Below, in pieces: positions 1 through 5,635 of a DNA stretch of 5,684 nucleotides (position 1 is the stretch's first letter; the number at the start of each line of letters is the position of its first letter). The notes beneath the pieces are model-generated. The model was not told the origin of the DNA. It saw only the letters and a program-made list of their open reading frames with translations, and searched no databases. The stretch comes from an uncultured Bacteroidaceae bacterium (lineage in GTDB: Bacteria; Bacteroidota; Bacteroidia; Bacteroidales; Bacteroidaceae). The stretch lies in NCBI GenBank assembly GCA_934364765.1, contig CAKRMO010000088.1, forward strand, positions 1-5,684, given 5' to 3'. The translations under genes and the position numbers were made by a program.

Positions 1-1402
1 ACGAAAACATTATGTCGGTGAAGCCACGCTGGATATAACGTATGACGTGCGAGTCTGCAAGCTTGTAAACGCTTTCAAGGAATTTCAGGATTTCGCCATC
101 GTCTTCAAGAAAGCGTATCACCGGCTCGTCAAGCCCGGTGAGGTTCTTGTAGGGCTCGTAGCGTCCGGGGTTGTGCGTGCCGCGACAATCGAACACATAA
201 CCGCCGCCGTTTCCGCTTGTGTCTTCGGGGATGCCTTTGTGAAAAGAAAAGCTGAACACCCTTGCCACAAGTTTCCCCTTTCCGTCATACTTGGAATAAG
301 TAGGCGGTCCGTCCTCCTCGTGAGCCGCATAGACATTTGTGGTGGCAACCCTCAAACCATCGTCCCGCTTAAATTCCTTGGGCTTGCGCTCCTCAAATTG
401 CGGCAGGTTGCAAATTTTAAGCAGCACCTCGTTCAAGTAAGGGTAAGGACAAGCCCCCTCGTTAAGCAAATTGCGCAAATTGGTTATCGCGGGGGGGATG
501 CTGTTTATGAAATGCGGCTTGCGCTCGTAATATCCGCGAAAACCATAAGCGCCCAACACCTGCAGCAGCCTGAAAAGCACAAACAACGGCAGACGCTTGC
601 GGAAATGTTTCTCGTCAATGTCTATATAATGGCGTGCCGAAGCGATATATTTTGCCACCAGCTCCCTGCGCAGCGCATCGGAATACCTCGCCGAAGCCTG
701 CCACAAAAACGAAGCCACGTCGTATTCGCAAGGTCCGCGCCTCCCGCCCTGATAGTCTATGAAATAGGGCTGGCCGTCATCCGAAAGCATCACGTTCCGC
801 GCCTGAAAATCCCTGTACAGGAAAGCCTCGCTATGCTCCGCCGTAAGCTCATCGGCCATAAGCTGGAACGCCGCTTCAAGTTTCATCTCATGAAAGTCGA
901 TATTCACCGCCTTCAAAAAGCAATACTTGAAATAATACATGTCAAAAAGCACCCCGGTGCGGTCGAACTCGGGCTGGGGATAGCAGCACGAGAAATCCAG
1001 TCCCCGCGCCCCCCTGAATTGCAGTTCCGGCAACGCCTCGATTGTGCGTTCCAAGAGTTTCCTCTCTTTCACCGTATATCTTCCGCCGGCATTCCGCCCT
1101 TTTTGCAACGCCTCATACAAGGTGCGGTTTCCAAGGTCGGTCTGCAAATACCGCATCTTGTCTTCCGCCACCGCAAGAATATGGGGAACGGGGAGTTTGC
1201 GGAGCGTGAAATGCCGCGTGAGATTTATGAACGCATTGTTCTCGTCCGCCGACTGCCCCACAACGCCTATCACGCTTCCGCCCGGACATTTTTCGCCGCA
1301 AAGGCGGTAATAAACGCGGTTGCTTCCCGATGCCGCAAGGCGTTCGGCTGTTTTCGGCTTTTCGCCGTATGTGGCTATATAAAGTTCTTTTAGTTTTTCC
1401 AT
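1..1402 (-). CDS. Phosphotransferase (AmgK/APH-like) fused to a RapZ C-terminal domain; 3' end outside window
   Basis: The reading frame opens at ATG 1402-1400 and stays open for 467 codons to base 2, so the C-terminus lies beyond the left edge. Residues about 1-330 look like an aminoglycoside-phosphotransferase or choline-kinase fold. There is a nucleotide-loop-like SNRVYYRL (27-34), a catalytic-loop segment LYRDFQARN (195-203) with Asp198 as probable base and Asn203 as metal ligand, and IDYQGG (215-220) with Asp216 in the DFG-like position. Tyr196 stands where many APH proteins have His. Residues about 350-467 resemble the RapZ C-terminal domain: FSFSFHKG (383-390), GGGYVFDCRGTHNPGRY (399-415) and LTGLDEPV (421-428). 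The later conserved Gly-Cys-Thr-Gly-Gly segment of RapZ would fall outside the window. The RapZ P-loop domain is absent. AmgK phosphorylates N-acetylmuramate or N-acetylglucosamine at the anomeric carbon, and RapZ-C binds glucosamine-6-phosphate and small RNAs in enterobacteria. A role in amino-sugar or cell-wall recycling is therefore inferred, not shown. The gene starts 24 bases after the permease and is probably co-transcribed with it. Confidence 0.9.
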   Translation of the reverse strand, partial: MEKLKELYIATYGEKPKTAERLAASGSNRVYYRLCGEKCPGGSVIGVVGQSADENNAFINLTRHFTLRKLPVPHILAVAEDKMRYLQTDLGNRTLYEALQKGRNAGGRYTVKERKLLERTIEALPELQFRGARGLDFSCCYPQPEFDRTGVLFDMYYFKYCFLKAVNIDFHEMKLEAAFQLMADELTAEHSEAFLYRDFQARNVMLSDDGQPYFIDYQGGRRGPCEYDVASFLWQASARYSDALRRELVAKYIASARHYIDIDEKHFRKRLPLFVLFRLLQVLGAYGFRGYYERKPHFINSIPPAITNLRNLLNEGACPYPYLNEVLLKICNLPQFEERKPKEFKRDDGLRVATTNVYAAHEEDGPPTYSKYDGKGKLVARVFSFSFHKGIPEDTSGNGGGYVFDCRGTHNPGRYEPYKNLTGLDEPVIRFLEDDGEILKFLESVYKLADSHVIRYIQRGFTDIMFS

Positions 1403-1426
1403 AAGAATAAATCTGAAAATATTAGC

Positions 1427-2635
1427 TTAGCCTCGTCTCCTGCGTTTTTCCCATATAGACAGAATTTTGTTGCGGATTGCCACAAAGCCAAGAGCAGAAA
1501 CCACAGTGTAAAGCACTGCACCCATTGCAACTGCCTGCATTATCAGTCCGCCGCCAACTTGGGGATAAGCCACAGAGAGAAGCCCTATATAATAATGTCT
1601 CACAAAATAAACACCCACAAGCGCACTCAGCAGAACAATGGCATTCACCGCCGTCAAAAAGCCCAAATATGGTTTTGCCGCCCTTGACGGCGAATAGCCT
1701 ATGAGCAGGAGATTTTCTATTTTGTCGGAGTTTTTCTCCACAAGCAAATAGACGCTAAGCATGAGAATGTAAAACGAAAGTACGCTTATAAGCAGCCCAA
1801 CCGAGAAAACTATACCCGTAACCACACGCAGGAAATACGCCATTTTTCCCGCGTCAAGCTGGTCATCAGCTATATCGTAGCCCTTAGCGTCCATAAACTT
1901 GGATATTTCCGGATCGGCAGGATTGTCCGTTTCCACAATAAGGCGCGAAGGCAAATCGTCCCCGTCTTTTGCAAATCTTTCATTGCTCCAATTCATAAAA
2001 GACAACGGAACAAGTATTGAATTTATGCGCCCGCTAAAGCCCACGACCTTGCCTTTGAACGTTTCGTGTTTCCCGCCGGAGTTGACAACAATCCTTACGT
2101 CAACCATTCCCGCAAGCCCCTCTGATATTTTTGGAAGCCCCCTGCTTTGCGCAAAACCGAAATTGTAAAGCGTGAGATAAGAGCGCGGCATTATTATAGG
2201 CACGCTTTCATCGCCAGGGGAATATTTCCACGCATCTTTGGGAACTTCAACAAATTCGTCAGGCAGCGCATCAAAAAACAAATCGGTGGTAACAGCGTTG
2301 CCGCCGCCTACGCTCATTGCCGCCATAACACGGTATTGGGAAGAATGAAACGCCCCCACCTTTCTGGCAAACGGCTGCGCGGAGAGTTCTTTTACTTCCG
2401 CGTCCGCAAACGTATTTGTGTTCCCCGAAAGTGTTCCCGCCGCGCCTATGTGTTTCGACACTACGAGAAACTGTTTCCTGAGAATGCCGTCTTCGCTGCC
2501 GAAAATCGGAGATACGTCAAAATAAAACTGGACAGCAAGCAGCACAACCGCCATGCCGAAAAGATTTGCCGCAAAATAGCCGATGAACTGCGGAAAGCTT
2601 ATATGCCGCTTCAGGAGTTTGTTAACCAAATTCAT
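1427..2635 (-). CDS. ABC transporter permease, LolC/E- or FtsX-like (four membrane segments)
   Basis: This gene encodes a 402-residue inner-membrane protein with FtsX/MacB-type topology. A membrane segment at about 17-38 follows a short basic cytoplasmic N-terminus. A large, probably periplasmic domain spans about 40-267, and three more hydrophobic segments lie at about 268-298, 322-345 and 363-386. The tail EKRRRRG is strongly basic and cytoplasmic. Between the second and third segments, EKNSDKIENLLLIGYSPSRA (300-319) matches the cytoplasmic loop of FtsX-family permeases, where a Glu and a Leu-x-x-Gly stretch contact the ATPase. The length is close to LolC/LolE (about 400) and longer than typical cell-division FtsX. 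The start ATG (2635-2633) overlaps the stop of the ATPase gene as ATGA, indicating translational coupling. Together the pair should form a mechanotransmission-type ABC complex moving a lipoprotein, lipid or peptide, or regulating an envelope enzyme. The substrate cannot be told from sequence. The domain around 70-260 shows no motif I recognise. Confidence 0.82.
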   Translation of the reverse strand: MNLVNKLLKRHISFPQFIGYFAANLFGMAVVLLAVQFYFDVSPIFGSEDGILRKQFLVVSKHIGAAGTLSGNTNTFADAEVKELSAQPFARKVGAFHSSQYRVMAAMSVGGGNAVTTDLFFDALPDEFVEVPKDAWKYSPGDESVPIIMPRSYLTLYNFGFAQSRGLPKISEGLAGMVDVRIVVNSGGKHETFKGKVVGFSGRINSILVPLSFMNWSNERFAKDGDDLPSRLIVETDNPADPEISKFMDAKGYDIADDQLDAGKMAYFLRVVTGIVFSVGLLISVLSFYILMLSVYLLVEKNSDKIENLLLIGYSPSRAAKPYLGFLTAVNAIVLLSALVGVYFVRHYYIGLLSVAYPQVGGGLIMQAVAMGAVLYTVVSALGFVAIRNKILSIWEKRRRRG

Positions 2636-3282
2636 AGCGCATAAGTTTTATCGTAGTCCATATCCATGTGCCTGCCTATGCTTGTAACGATAACTCCGGC
2701 ATTGTTTCTTTCGGCCTCCTCGTTTATGAGTTCCGCCATTATAGCAGAGTTCCTGTCGTCAAGATGGCTCGTCGGCTCGTCAAGAAGAAGAAAGTCAAAA
2801 CCGCCGGCAAGCGCACGCATCAATGCCACGCGCTGTTGCTGTCCGAAACTCATTTGCCCGAGCAGCGAGTCCATGCGCCCGCCAAGGCCGAGGCGTTCAA
2901 ACCATTCGCCTATCTTGCTTTTTGTACGTGCGTTCGACAGCACATTGCGTATCTCCACGTTTTCATACGCCGTAAGTTCCGGGAACATACGCAGCTCCTG
3001 AAACATAAGGCTTATTCCGTTTTTGCGCAGGGAAACCCACTCTTTCATTGACAAATCGCTTGAGCTGCGTCCGTCAAAAAGTATCTCTCCGGAAAAGTCA
3101 TTCCTCATTCCGACAAGGTAGCTGCAAAACGAGGATTTCCCCGTTCCCGACGCGCATTCTATAAGATAGCGTTTGCCACGGGAAAAACCTACGCTTTCCC
3201 TGCACCAAACATCACTGCCCGGCATATCACCACGCCGTTTGAATATGTCCGGACAAACGTTATGAAACTCTATCTCGTCCAT
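2632..3282 (-). CDS. ABC transporter ATP-binding protein, LolD/MacB-like, partner of the adjacent permease
   Basis: This gene encodes a 216-residue nucleotide-binding subunit when started at ATG 3282-3280. Numbered from there, the Walker A segment is CASGTGKSS (43-51), the Q-loop MFQE has Gln95, and the signature is MSFGQQQR (144-151). Walker B is FLLLDEP (164-170) with Glu169 catalytic, followed by the D-loop SHLDD. The switch region reads VIVTSIGRH (197-205). Three positions are atypical: Cys43 replaces the first Walker A glycine, Phe146 replaces a signature glycine, and Ser201 sits where the switch histidine is expected, with a His four residues later. Folding and partnership look intact, so this may be a family trait. 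An in-frame ATG at 3345 would add an Arg-rich 21-residue extension. I prefer 3282 because a TATTTTTG promoter-like box (3330-3323) lies between the two, and Walker A then starts about 43 residues in, a usual distance. It is the first gene of the minus-strand operon. Confidence 0.86.
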   Translation of the reverse strand: MDEIEFHNVCPDIFKRRGDMPGSDVWCRESVGFSRGKRYLIECASGTGKSSFCSYLVGMRNDFSGEILFDGRSSSDLSMKEWVSLRKNGISLMFQELRMFPELTAYENVEIRNVLSNARTKSKIGEWFERLGLGGRMDSLLGQMSFGQQQRVALMRALAGGFDFLLLDEPTSHLDDRNSAIMAELINEEAERNNAGVIVTSIGRHMDMDYDKTYAL

Positions 3283-3322
3283 TTTAAGTTTGTTTTCAGA
3301 AATCCTTCTACAAAACCGTCTG

Positions 3323-3330
3323 CAAAAATA
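3323..3330 (-). promoter_or_regulatory. Candidate -7 box for the ABC transporter/kinase operon
   Basis: The minus strand reads TATTTTTG, a full match to the Bacteroidetes primary-sigma -7 consensus TAnnTTTG. Transcription would start near 3317, giving a leader of roughly 35 bases to the ATG at 3282. It would also place the alternative ATG at 3345 upstream of the transcript. No clear TTTG -33 box is seen about 19-20 bases upstream, so the call rests on one element. Confidence 0.4.
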
Positions 3331-3400
3331 TGAAAATCTAAGCACACCGCCTTGAACAGGAACAAAAAGATAATCCCCGCGCAGGTTGGTTATTGCACGC

Positions 3401-3426
3401 GAAAAGAATGATTTTGCATTCTTTTC
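3401..3426. repeat. Perfect 10-bp-arm inverted repeat between divergent genes
   Basis: GAAAAGAATG (3401-3410) and its exact reverse complement CATTCTTTTC (3417-3426) are separated by the six bases ATTTTG. The repeat lies between the minus-strand ATPase operon and plus-strand trpB, about 70 bases from the former's candidate -7 box and about 25 bases upstream of the latter's. No gene ends toward it, so a terminator role is unlikely. A binding site for a dimeric regulator acting on one or both promoters is the simplest reading. Confidence 0.55.
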
Positions 3427-3449
3427 CCCTCAAAACAAATTATAATCAC

Positions 3450-3457
3450 TAATTTTG
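3450..3457 (+). promoter_or_regulatory. Candidate -7 box for trpB
   Basis: TAATTTTG matches the Bacteroidetes -7 consensus TAnnTTTG, 37 bases before the trpB start codon, which would give a leader of about 30 bases. A TATAAT at 3441-3446 is an alternative classical -10. Neither has a convincing upstream partner: the only TTTG (3413-3416) is too far away and lies within the loop of the inverted repeat at 3401-3426. Confidence 0.42.
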
Positions 3458-3468
3458 TTGCCGTTTAA

Positions 3469-3480
3469 TTGAAATTTCAA
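3469..3480. repeat. 12-bp perfect palindrome in the trpB leader
   Basis: TTGAAATTTCAA is its own reverse complement and lies 14 bases before the trpB ATG, just after the predicted transcription start. It could be an operator half-site pair. It is short and A/T-rich, so chance is a real possibility. No leader peptide with tandem Trp codons and no attenuator-type terminator is visible here. Confidence 0.3.
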
Positions 3481-3494
3481 ACAACCGCAAATAT

Positions 3495-4868
3495 ATGACA
3501 GCTACAAAAAAGTTTATGTTGCCCGAAGCCGAAATACCGACACAGTGGTATAACATTCAGGCCGACATGAAGAACAAACCGATGCCTTTCCTCAATCCAA
3601 AGACGCACGAGGCGTTGTCCCCGGAGGATTTATACCCTATTTTCACAAAGGCTTGCTCACAGCAGGAACTTGACCAGAAGAACGCATGGATTGACATTCC
3701 CGACGAGGTGAGAGACCTGTACAAAAACTACAGGTGCACCCCGCTCGTAAGGGCCTATGCCCTTGAAAAGGCTCTCGACACCCCTGCCCACATATATTTC
3801 AAGAACGAAAGCGTAAGCCCCGTAGGCTCGCACAAGCTCAATTCCGCCCTCGCCCAGGCATGGTATTGCAAGAACGAAGGCATAACAAACGTTACCACGG
3901 AAACCGGCGCGGGACAGTGGGGAACGGCGCTTTCATACGCCTGCCGCCAATTCGGGCTTGAACTTGCCGTTTACATGGTGAAAATAAGCTTTGAGCAAAA
4001 GCCCTACCGCCGCAGCATGATGCAGACTTTCGGCGCGCAAGTTACGGCAAGCCCCTCCATGAGCACAAGGGCGGGAAAGGACATCCTCACAGTTGACCCC
4101 AACTGCAACGGCTCACTCGGCACAGCCATTTCAGAGGCAATAGAGCTTGCCATAAACACGCCAAACTGCAAGTATTGCCTCGGCTCGGTGCTCAACCACG
4201 TTTCCCTCCACCAGACAGTCATCGGCCTTGAAGCCGAAAAGCAAATGGAAATGGCGGGGGAATACCCCGACAAGGTTATCGCCTGCTTCGGCGGCGGTTC
4301 AAACTTCAGCGGAATAGCATTCCCCTTCATGCGCCACAACATTCTCGAAGGCAAGAACACGGAGTTCATAGCAGCAGAGCCGGAAGCCTGCCCCAAGCTA
4401 ACACGCGGCAAATTCGAGTACGACTTCGGAGACGAAAGCGGATACACACCGCTGCTTCCCATGTACACCATCGGACACAACTTCCAGCCGGCAAACATCC
4501 ACGCCGGAGGCTTGCGCTACCACGGAGCGGGCGTGATTATATCGCAGCTCCTGAAAGACGGCTACCTCCACGGCGTTGACCTAAAGCAAACCGACTCTTT
4601 CAAAGCCGGGCTTATGTTTGCCCGCACCGAAGGCATCATACCTGCGCCCGAATCGTGCCACGCCATAGCCGCCACAATACAGGAAGCCGAAAAATGCAAG
4701 ATTGAAGGCAAGAAAAAAGTCCTGCTTTTCAACCTCTCCGGACACGGGCTTATCGACATGGCGGCATACGACCGCTACATAGCAGGGGACATACAAAACT
4801 ATTCCCCTTCGGAAGCCGAACTTGAAAACAACCTTGAAGAGGTTGAACCGCTGAACAAAGGGTTATAA
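3495..4868 (+). CDS. trpB: Tryptophan synthase beta chain, TrpB2-type, stand-alone
   Basis: This complete 457-residue PLP-dependent enzyme makes L-tryptophan from indole and L-serine (or a related donor) in the cytoplasm. Lys114 in VGSHKLNSA (110-118) is the predicted Schiff-base lysine. TETGAGQWG (135-143) carries Glu136, equivalent to the catalytic Glu of TrpB. CFGGGSN (264-270) is the phosphate-binding loop, TEGIIPAPES (378-387) holds the second conserved Glu, and SGHG (415-418) is the cofactor-ring serine motif in its TrpB2 form rather than the SGRG of TrpB1. The length and the N-terminal extension of about 50 residues (IPTQWYNI, KPMPFLNP) also fit TrpB2, since classical TrpB is near 400. 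No trpA or other trp gene flanks it, and the gene has its own candidate promoter and a strong terminator, so it appears monocistronic. TrpB2 enzymes have been reported to act without TrpA, and at least some use O-phosphoserine; indole salvage is a plausible role here. The ATG at 3495 has no Shine-Dalgarno sequence, as is usual in the phylum. Confidence 0.95.
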   Translation: MTATKKFMLPEAEIPTQWYNIQADMKNKPMPFLNPKTHEALSPEDLYPIFTKACSQQELDQKNAWIDIPDEVRDLYKNYRCTPLVRAYALEKALDTPAHIYFKNESVSPVGSHKLNSALAQAWYCKNEGITNVTTETGAGQWGTALSYACRQFGLELAVYMVKISFEQKPYRRSMMQTFGAQVTASPSMSTRAGKDILTVDPNCNGSLGTAISEAIELAINTPNCKYCLGSVLNHVSLHQTVIGLEAEKQMEMAGEYPDKVIACFGGGSNFSGIAFPFMRHNILEGKNTEFIAAEPEACPKLTRGKFEYDFGDESGYTPLLPMYTIGHNFQPANIHAGGLRYHGAGVIISQLLKDGYLHGVDLKQTDSFKAGLMFARTEGIIPAPESCHAIAATIQEAEKCKIEGKKKVLLFNLSGHGLIDMAAYDRYIAGDIQNYSPSEAELENNLEEVEPLNKGL

Positions 4869-4883
4869 GAAGCGACTCATATA

Positions 4884-4924
4884 AAAAACGGTGTGGTCAT
4901 CATTGTTTTGACCACACCGTTTTT
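4884..4924 (+). terminator. Strong intrinsic terminator after trpB
   Basis: Left arm AAAAACGGTGTGGTCA (4884-4899) and right arm TGACCACACCGTTTTT (4909-4924) are exact reverse complements over 16 bases, with a nine-base loop. The hairpin has a G/C-rich core and ends in a T-run on the plus strand, 15 bases after the trpB stop. The A-run on the left means it could also stop minus-strand transcription entering from the right. Confidence 0.93.
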
Positions 4925-5037
4925 GTTGCATAATGTACAAAGCACACGGTTTTCAAAACCGCCTGATTAGCAATCCGTTACACTTATATCAAATTTCTTG
5001 ATAAGCATTTGTTATCCAAATGGTTACATATGGTCAA

Positions 5038-5119
5038 AACTATGTCCGATGTAGTTTAAATTATGTCTGATGTAATTTTTCCTGCATAGGACATAGTTTT
5101 TCTTTTTTCAGACATAATT
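5038..5119. repeat. Four-copy motif array, two direct and two inverted, 21-bp spacing
   Basis: Two 19-base units, AACTATGTCCGATGTAGTT (5038-5056) and AATTATGTCTGATGTAATT (5059-5077), are offset by 21 bases. Inverted partial copies follow: GGACATAGTT (5089-5098) and CAGACATAATT (5109-5119), also offset by 21 bases when aligned. The first inverted copy is the exact complement of the first unit's start, and the second of the second unit's start. Within each direct unit the ends are complementary (AACTA/TAGTT, AATTA/TAATT), and the C-to-T and G-to-A differences compensate. Multiple binding sites for one protein on the same helix face, or the ends of an IS21-like element that lost its genes, are both possible. 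No transposase is present. Confidence 0.7.
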
Positions 5120-5196
5120 ATTACGACACATTTTCCTTTAATAAAATTCAGGCAAACATGGATTTCTTTGGCGCATTTGTGCTTAACAAAGTTAAA

Positions 5197-5226
5197 TAGC
5201 TGCTTGAAATCACACATTTCCAGCTA
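5197..5226. repeat. Bulged inverted repeat just upstream of the 5233-5263 promoter
   Basis: TAGCTG (5197-5202) pairs with CAGCTA (5221-5226), and GAAAT (5206-5210) pairs with ATTTC (5216-5220). This gives an 11-bp stem with a three-base bulge (CTT) and a five-base loop. It ends seven bases before the candidate -33 element, a position that would suit an activator site. There is no flanking T-run on the plus strand, so it is not a typical terminator. Confidence 0.4.
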
Positions 5227-5232
5227 AATCAT

Positions 5233-5263
5233 GTTGCCATATATAATTATAATGTTATATTTG
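5233..5263 (+). promoter_or_regulatory. Bacteroidetes-type promoter (-33 GTTG, -7 TATATTTG)
   Basis: TATATTTG (5256-5263) is a full match to TAnnTTTG. GTTG (5233-5236) is a near match to the TTTG -33 box with a 19-base spacer, the expected distance. Transcription would start near 5268-5271 and run rightward for about 365 bases before the possible start codon at 5636. This is the best promoter in the window. Confidence 0.6.
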
Positions 5264-5267
5264 CAAT

Positions 5268-5635
5268 GTCTTCACCTTACCGAAAGCCCCGATGGGCAGA
5301 GGCAGGGGGCAGACACATACATAATAAAAAGGCGTATCTGACGCTTTGGTTTTGACGATTCGTGAACTTCGCAAACTCATATGTCAGTCAAGAACAAAGC
5401 AACAAGGAGCGTCCTATGGGTGTATTATATACAATCCCCACAGGCTATGTTTGTTCGCATTCATTGCCAAAAAGATTGTTTATATATTTACACATACGTG
5501 GGGCTTTCGGCGTTGTATCTGCGTTGTACATAGCAAGACCATAATTCTTATTTGTTACCTACTTGATTATCAGTAGGTACACGAAAATACAGACGTGAGC
5601 ATCATTTTATTGGGTAACAAGAAAGAACCAACAAA
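5268..5635 (+). ncRNA. Long structured 5' leader or small RNA, unidentified
   Basis: Downstream of the promoter at 5233-5263 there is no convincing gene, but several long-range complementary segments. GCTTTGGTTTTGAC (5343-5356) pairs with GTCAAGAACAAAGC (5387-5400) with 12 Watson-Crick pairs, one G-U and one mismatch. A seven-pair hairpin, 5329-5335 with 5341-5347, would compete with it. CCCCAC (5436-5441) pairs with GTGGGG (5498-5503), stacked near TATGT/ACATA (5446-5450 with 5492-5496). GCTATGT (5444-5450) can instead pair with ACATAGC (5528-5534). TACCTACT (5556-5563) pairs with AGTAGGTA (5572-5579). A 7-base direct repeat CGTTGTA occurs at 5511 and 5522. I do not recognise a known riboswitch class. 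A short open frame starting at TTG 5346 crosses the region but has no coding look. The leader could regulate a gene starting at or beyond 5636. Confidence 0.4.
5556..5579 (+). promoter_or_regulatory. Perfect 8-bp hairpin near the 3' end of the leader
   Basis: TACCTACT (5556-5563) and AGTAGGTA (5572-5579) are exact complements around an eight-base loop, 57 bases before the possible start codon at 5636. No T-run follows, so it is not an intrinsic terminator. Its left arm overlaps TTGTTACC (5552-5559), which is exactly complementary to GGTAACAA (5613-5620), so two alternative structures are possible. Confidence 0.45.

Larger units (their letters stand above)
4925..5232. other. A/T-rich non-coding spacer after trpB
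   Basis: No credible coding sequence is seen on either strand. Contents are a 15-base near-palindrome CGGTTTT-C-AAAACCG (4947-4961), the 21-bp-spaced repeat cluster (5038-5119), a short TTAAC/GTTAA dyad (5183-5195) and a bulged hairpin (5197-5226). Composition is clearly more A/T-rich than the three operon genes and trpB, consistent with a boundary or acquired segment starting soon after the terminator. Confidence 0.6.

Noticed and set aside
47..1393. Open frame of 448 codons on the plus strand
   Set aside because: It lies antisense to the kinase/RapZ-C gene, whose frame has clear family motifs. The plus-strand translation is Arg/His/Pro-rich without recognisable domains.
2147..3051. Plus-strand open frames of 111-165 codons opposite the permease and ATPase genes
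   Set aside because: They are antisense shadows of genes with clear membrane topology and Walker motifs. Their products are basic and featureless, and no promoter or start context supports them.
3458..3494. Tryptophan attenuator or T-box before trpB
   Set aside because: The leader is too short, there is no Trp-codon-rich leader peptide, and no terminator hairpin with a T-run is present.
4004..4498. Minus-strand open frame of 164 codons inside trpB
   Set aside because: It is entirely antisense to the highly conserved TrpB2 coding sequence, with no domain and no independent promoter.
4947..4961. CGGTTTT-C-AAAACCG as a tRNA anticodon arm or attachment site
   Set aside because: No acceptor stem, T-loop (GTTCGA-like) or CCA is nearby, and no second copy exists in the window. 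It is only a short near-palindrome.
5000..5016. GATAA/TTATC hairpin as a second terminator
   Set aside because: It has only five A/T-rich pairs and no T-run, so it is not distinguishable from chance in this A/T-rich stretch.
5346..5576. Open frame of 76 codons in the leader, plus a shorter overlapping one in another frame
   Set aside because: It starts at TTG inside the arm of a 14-position RNA stem. The product is rich in Cys, Ile and Tyr with no recognisable motif, and two overlapping frames look equally non-coding. A structured RNA explains the region better.
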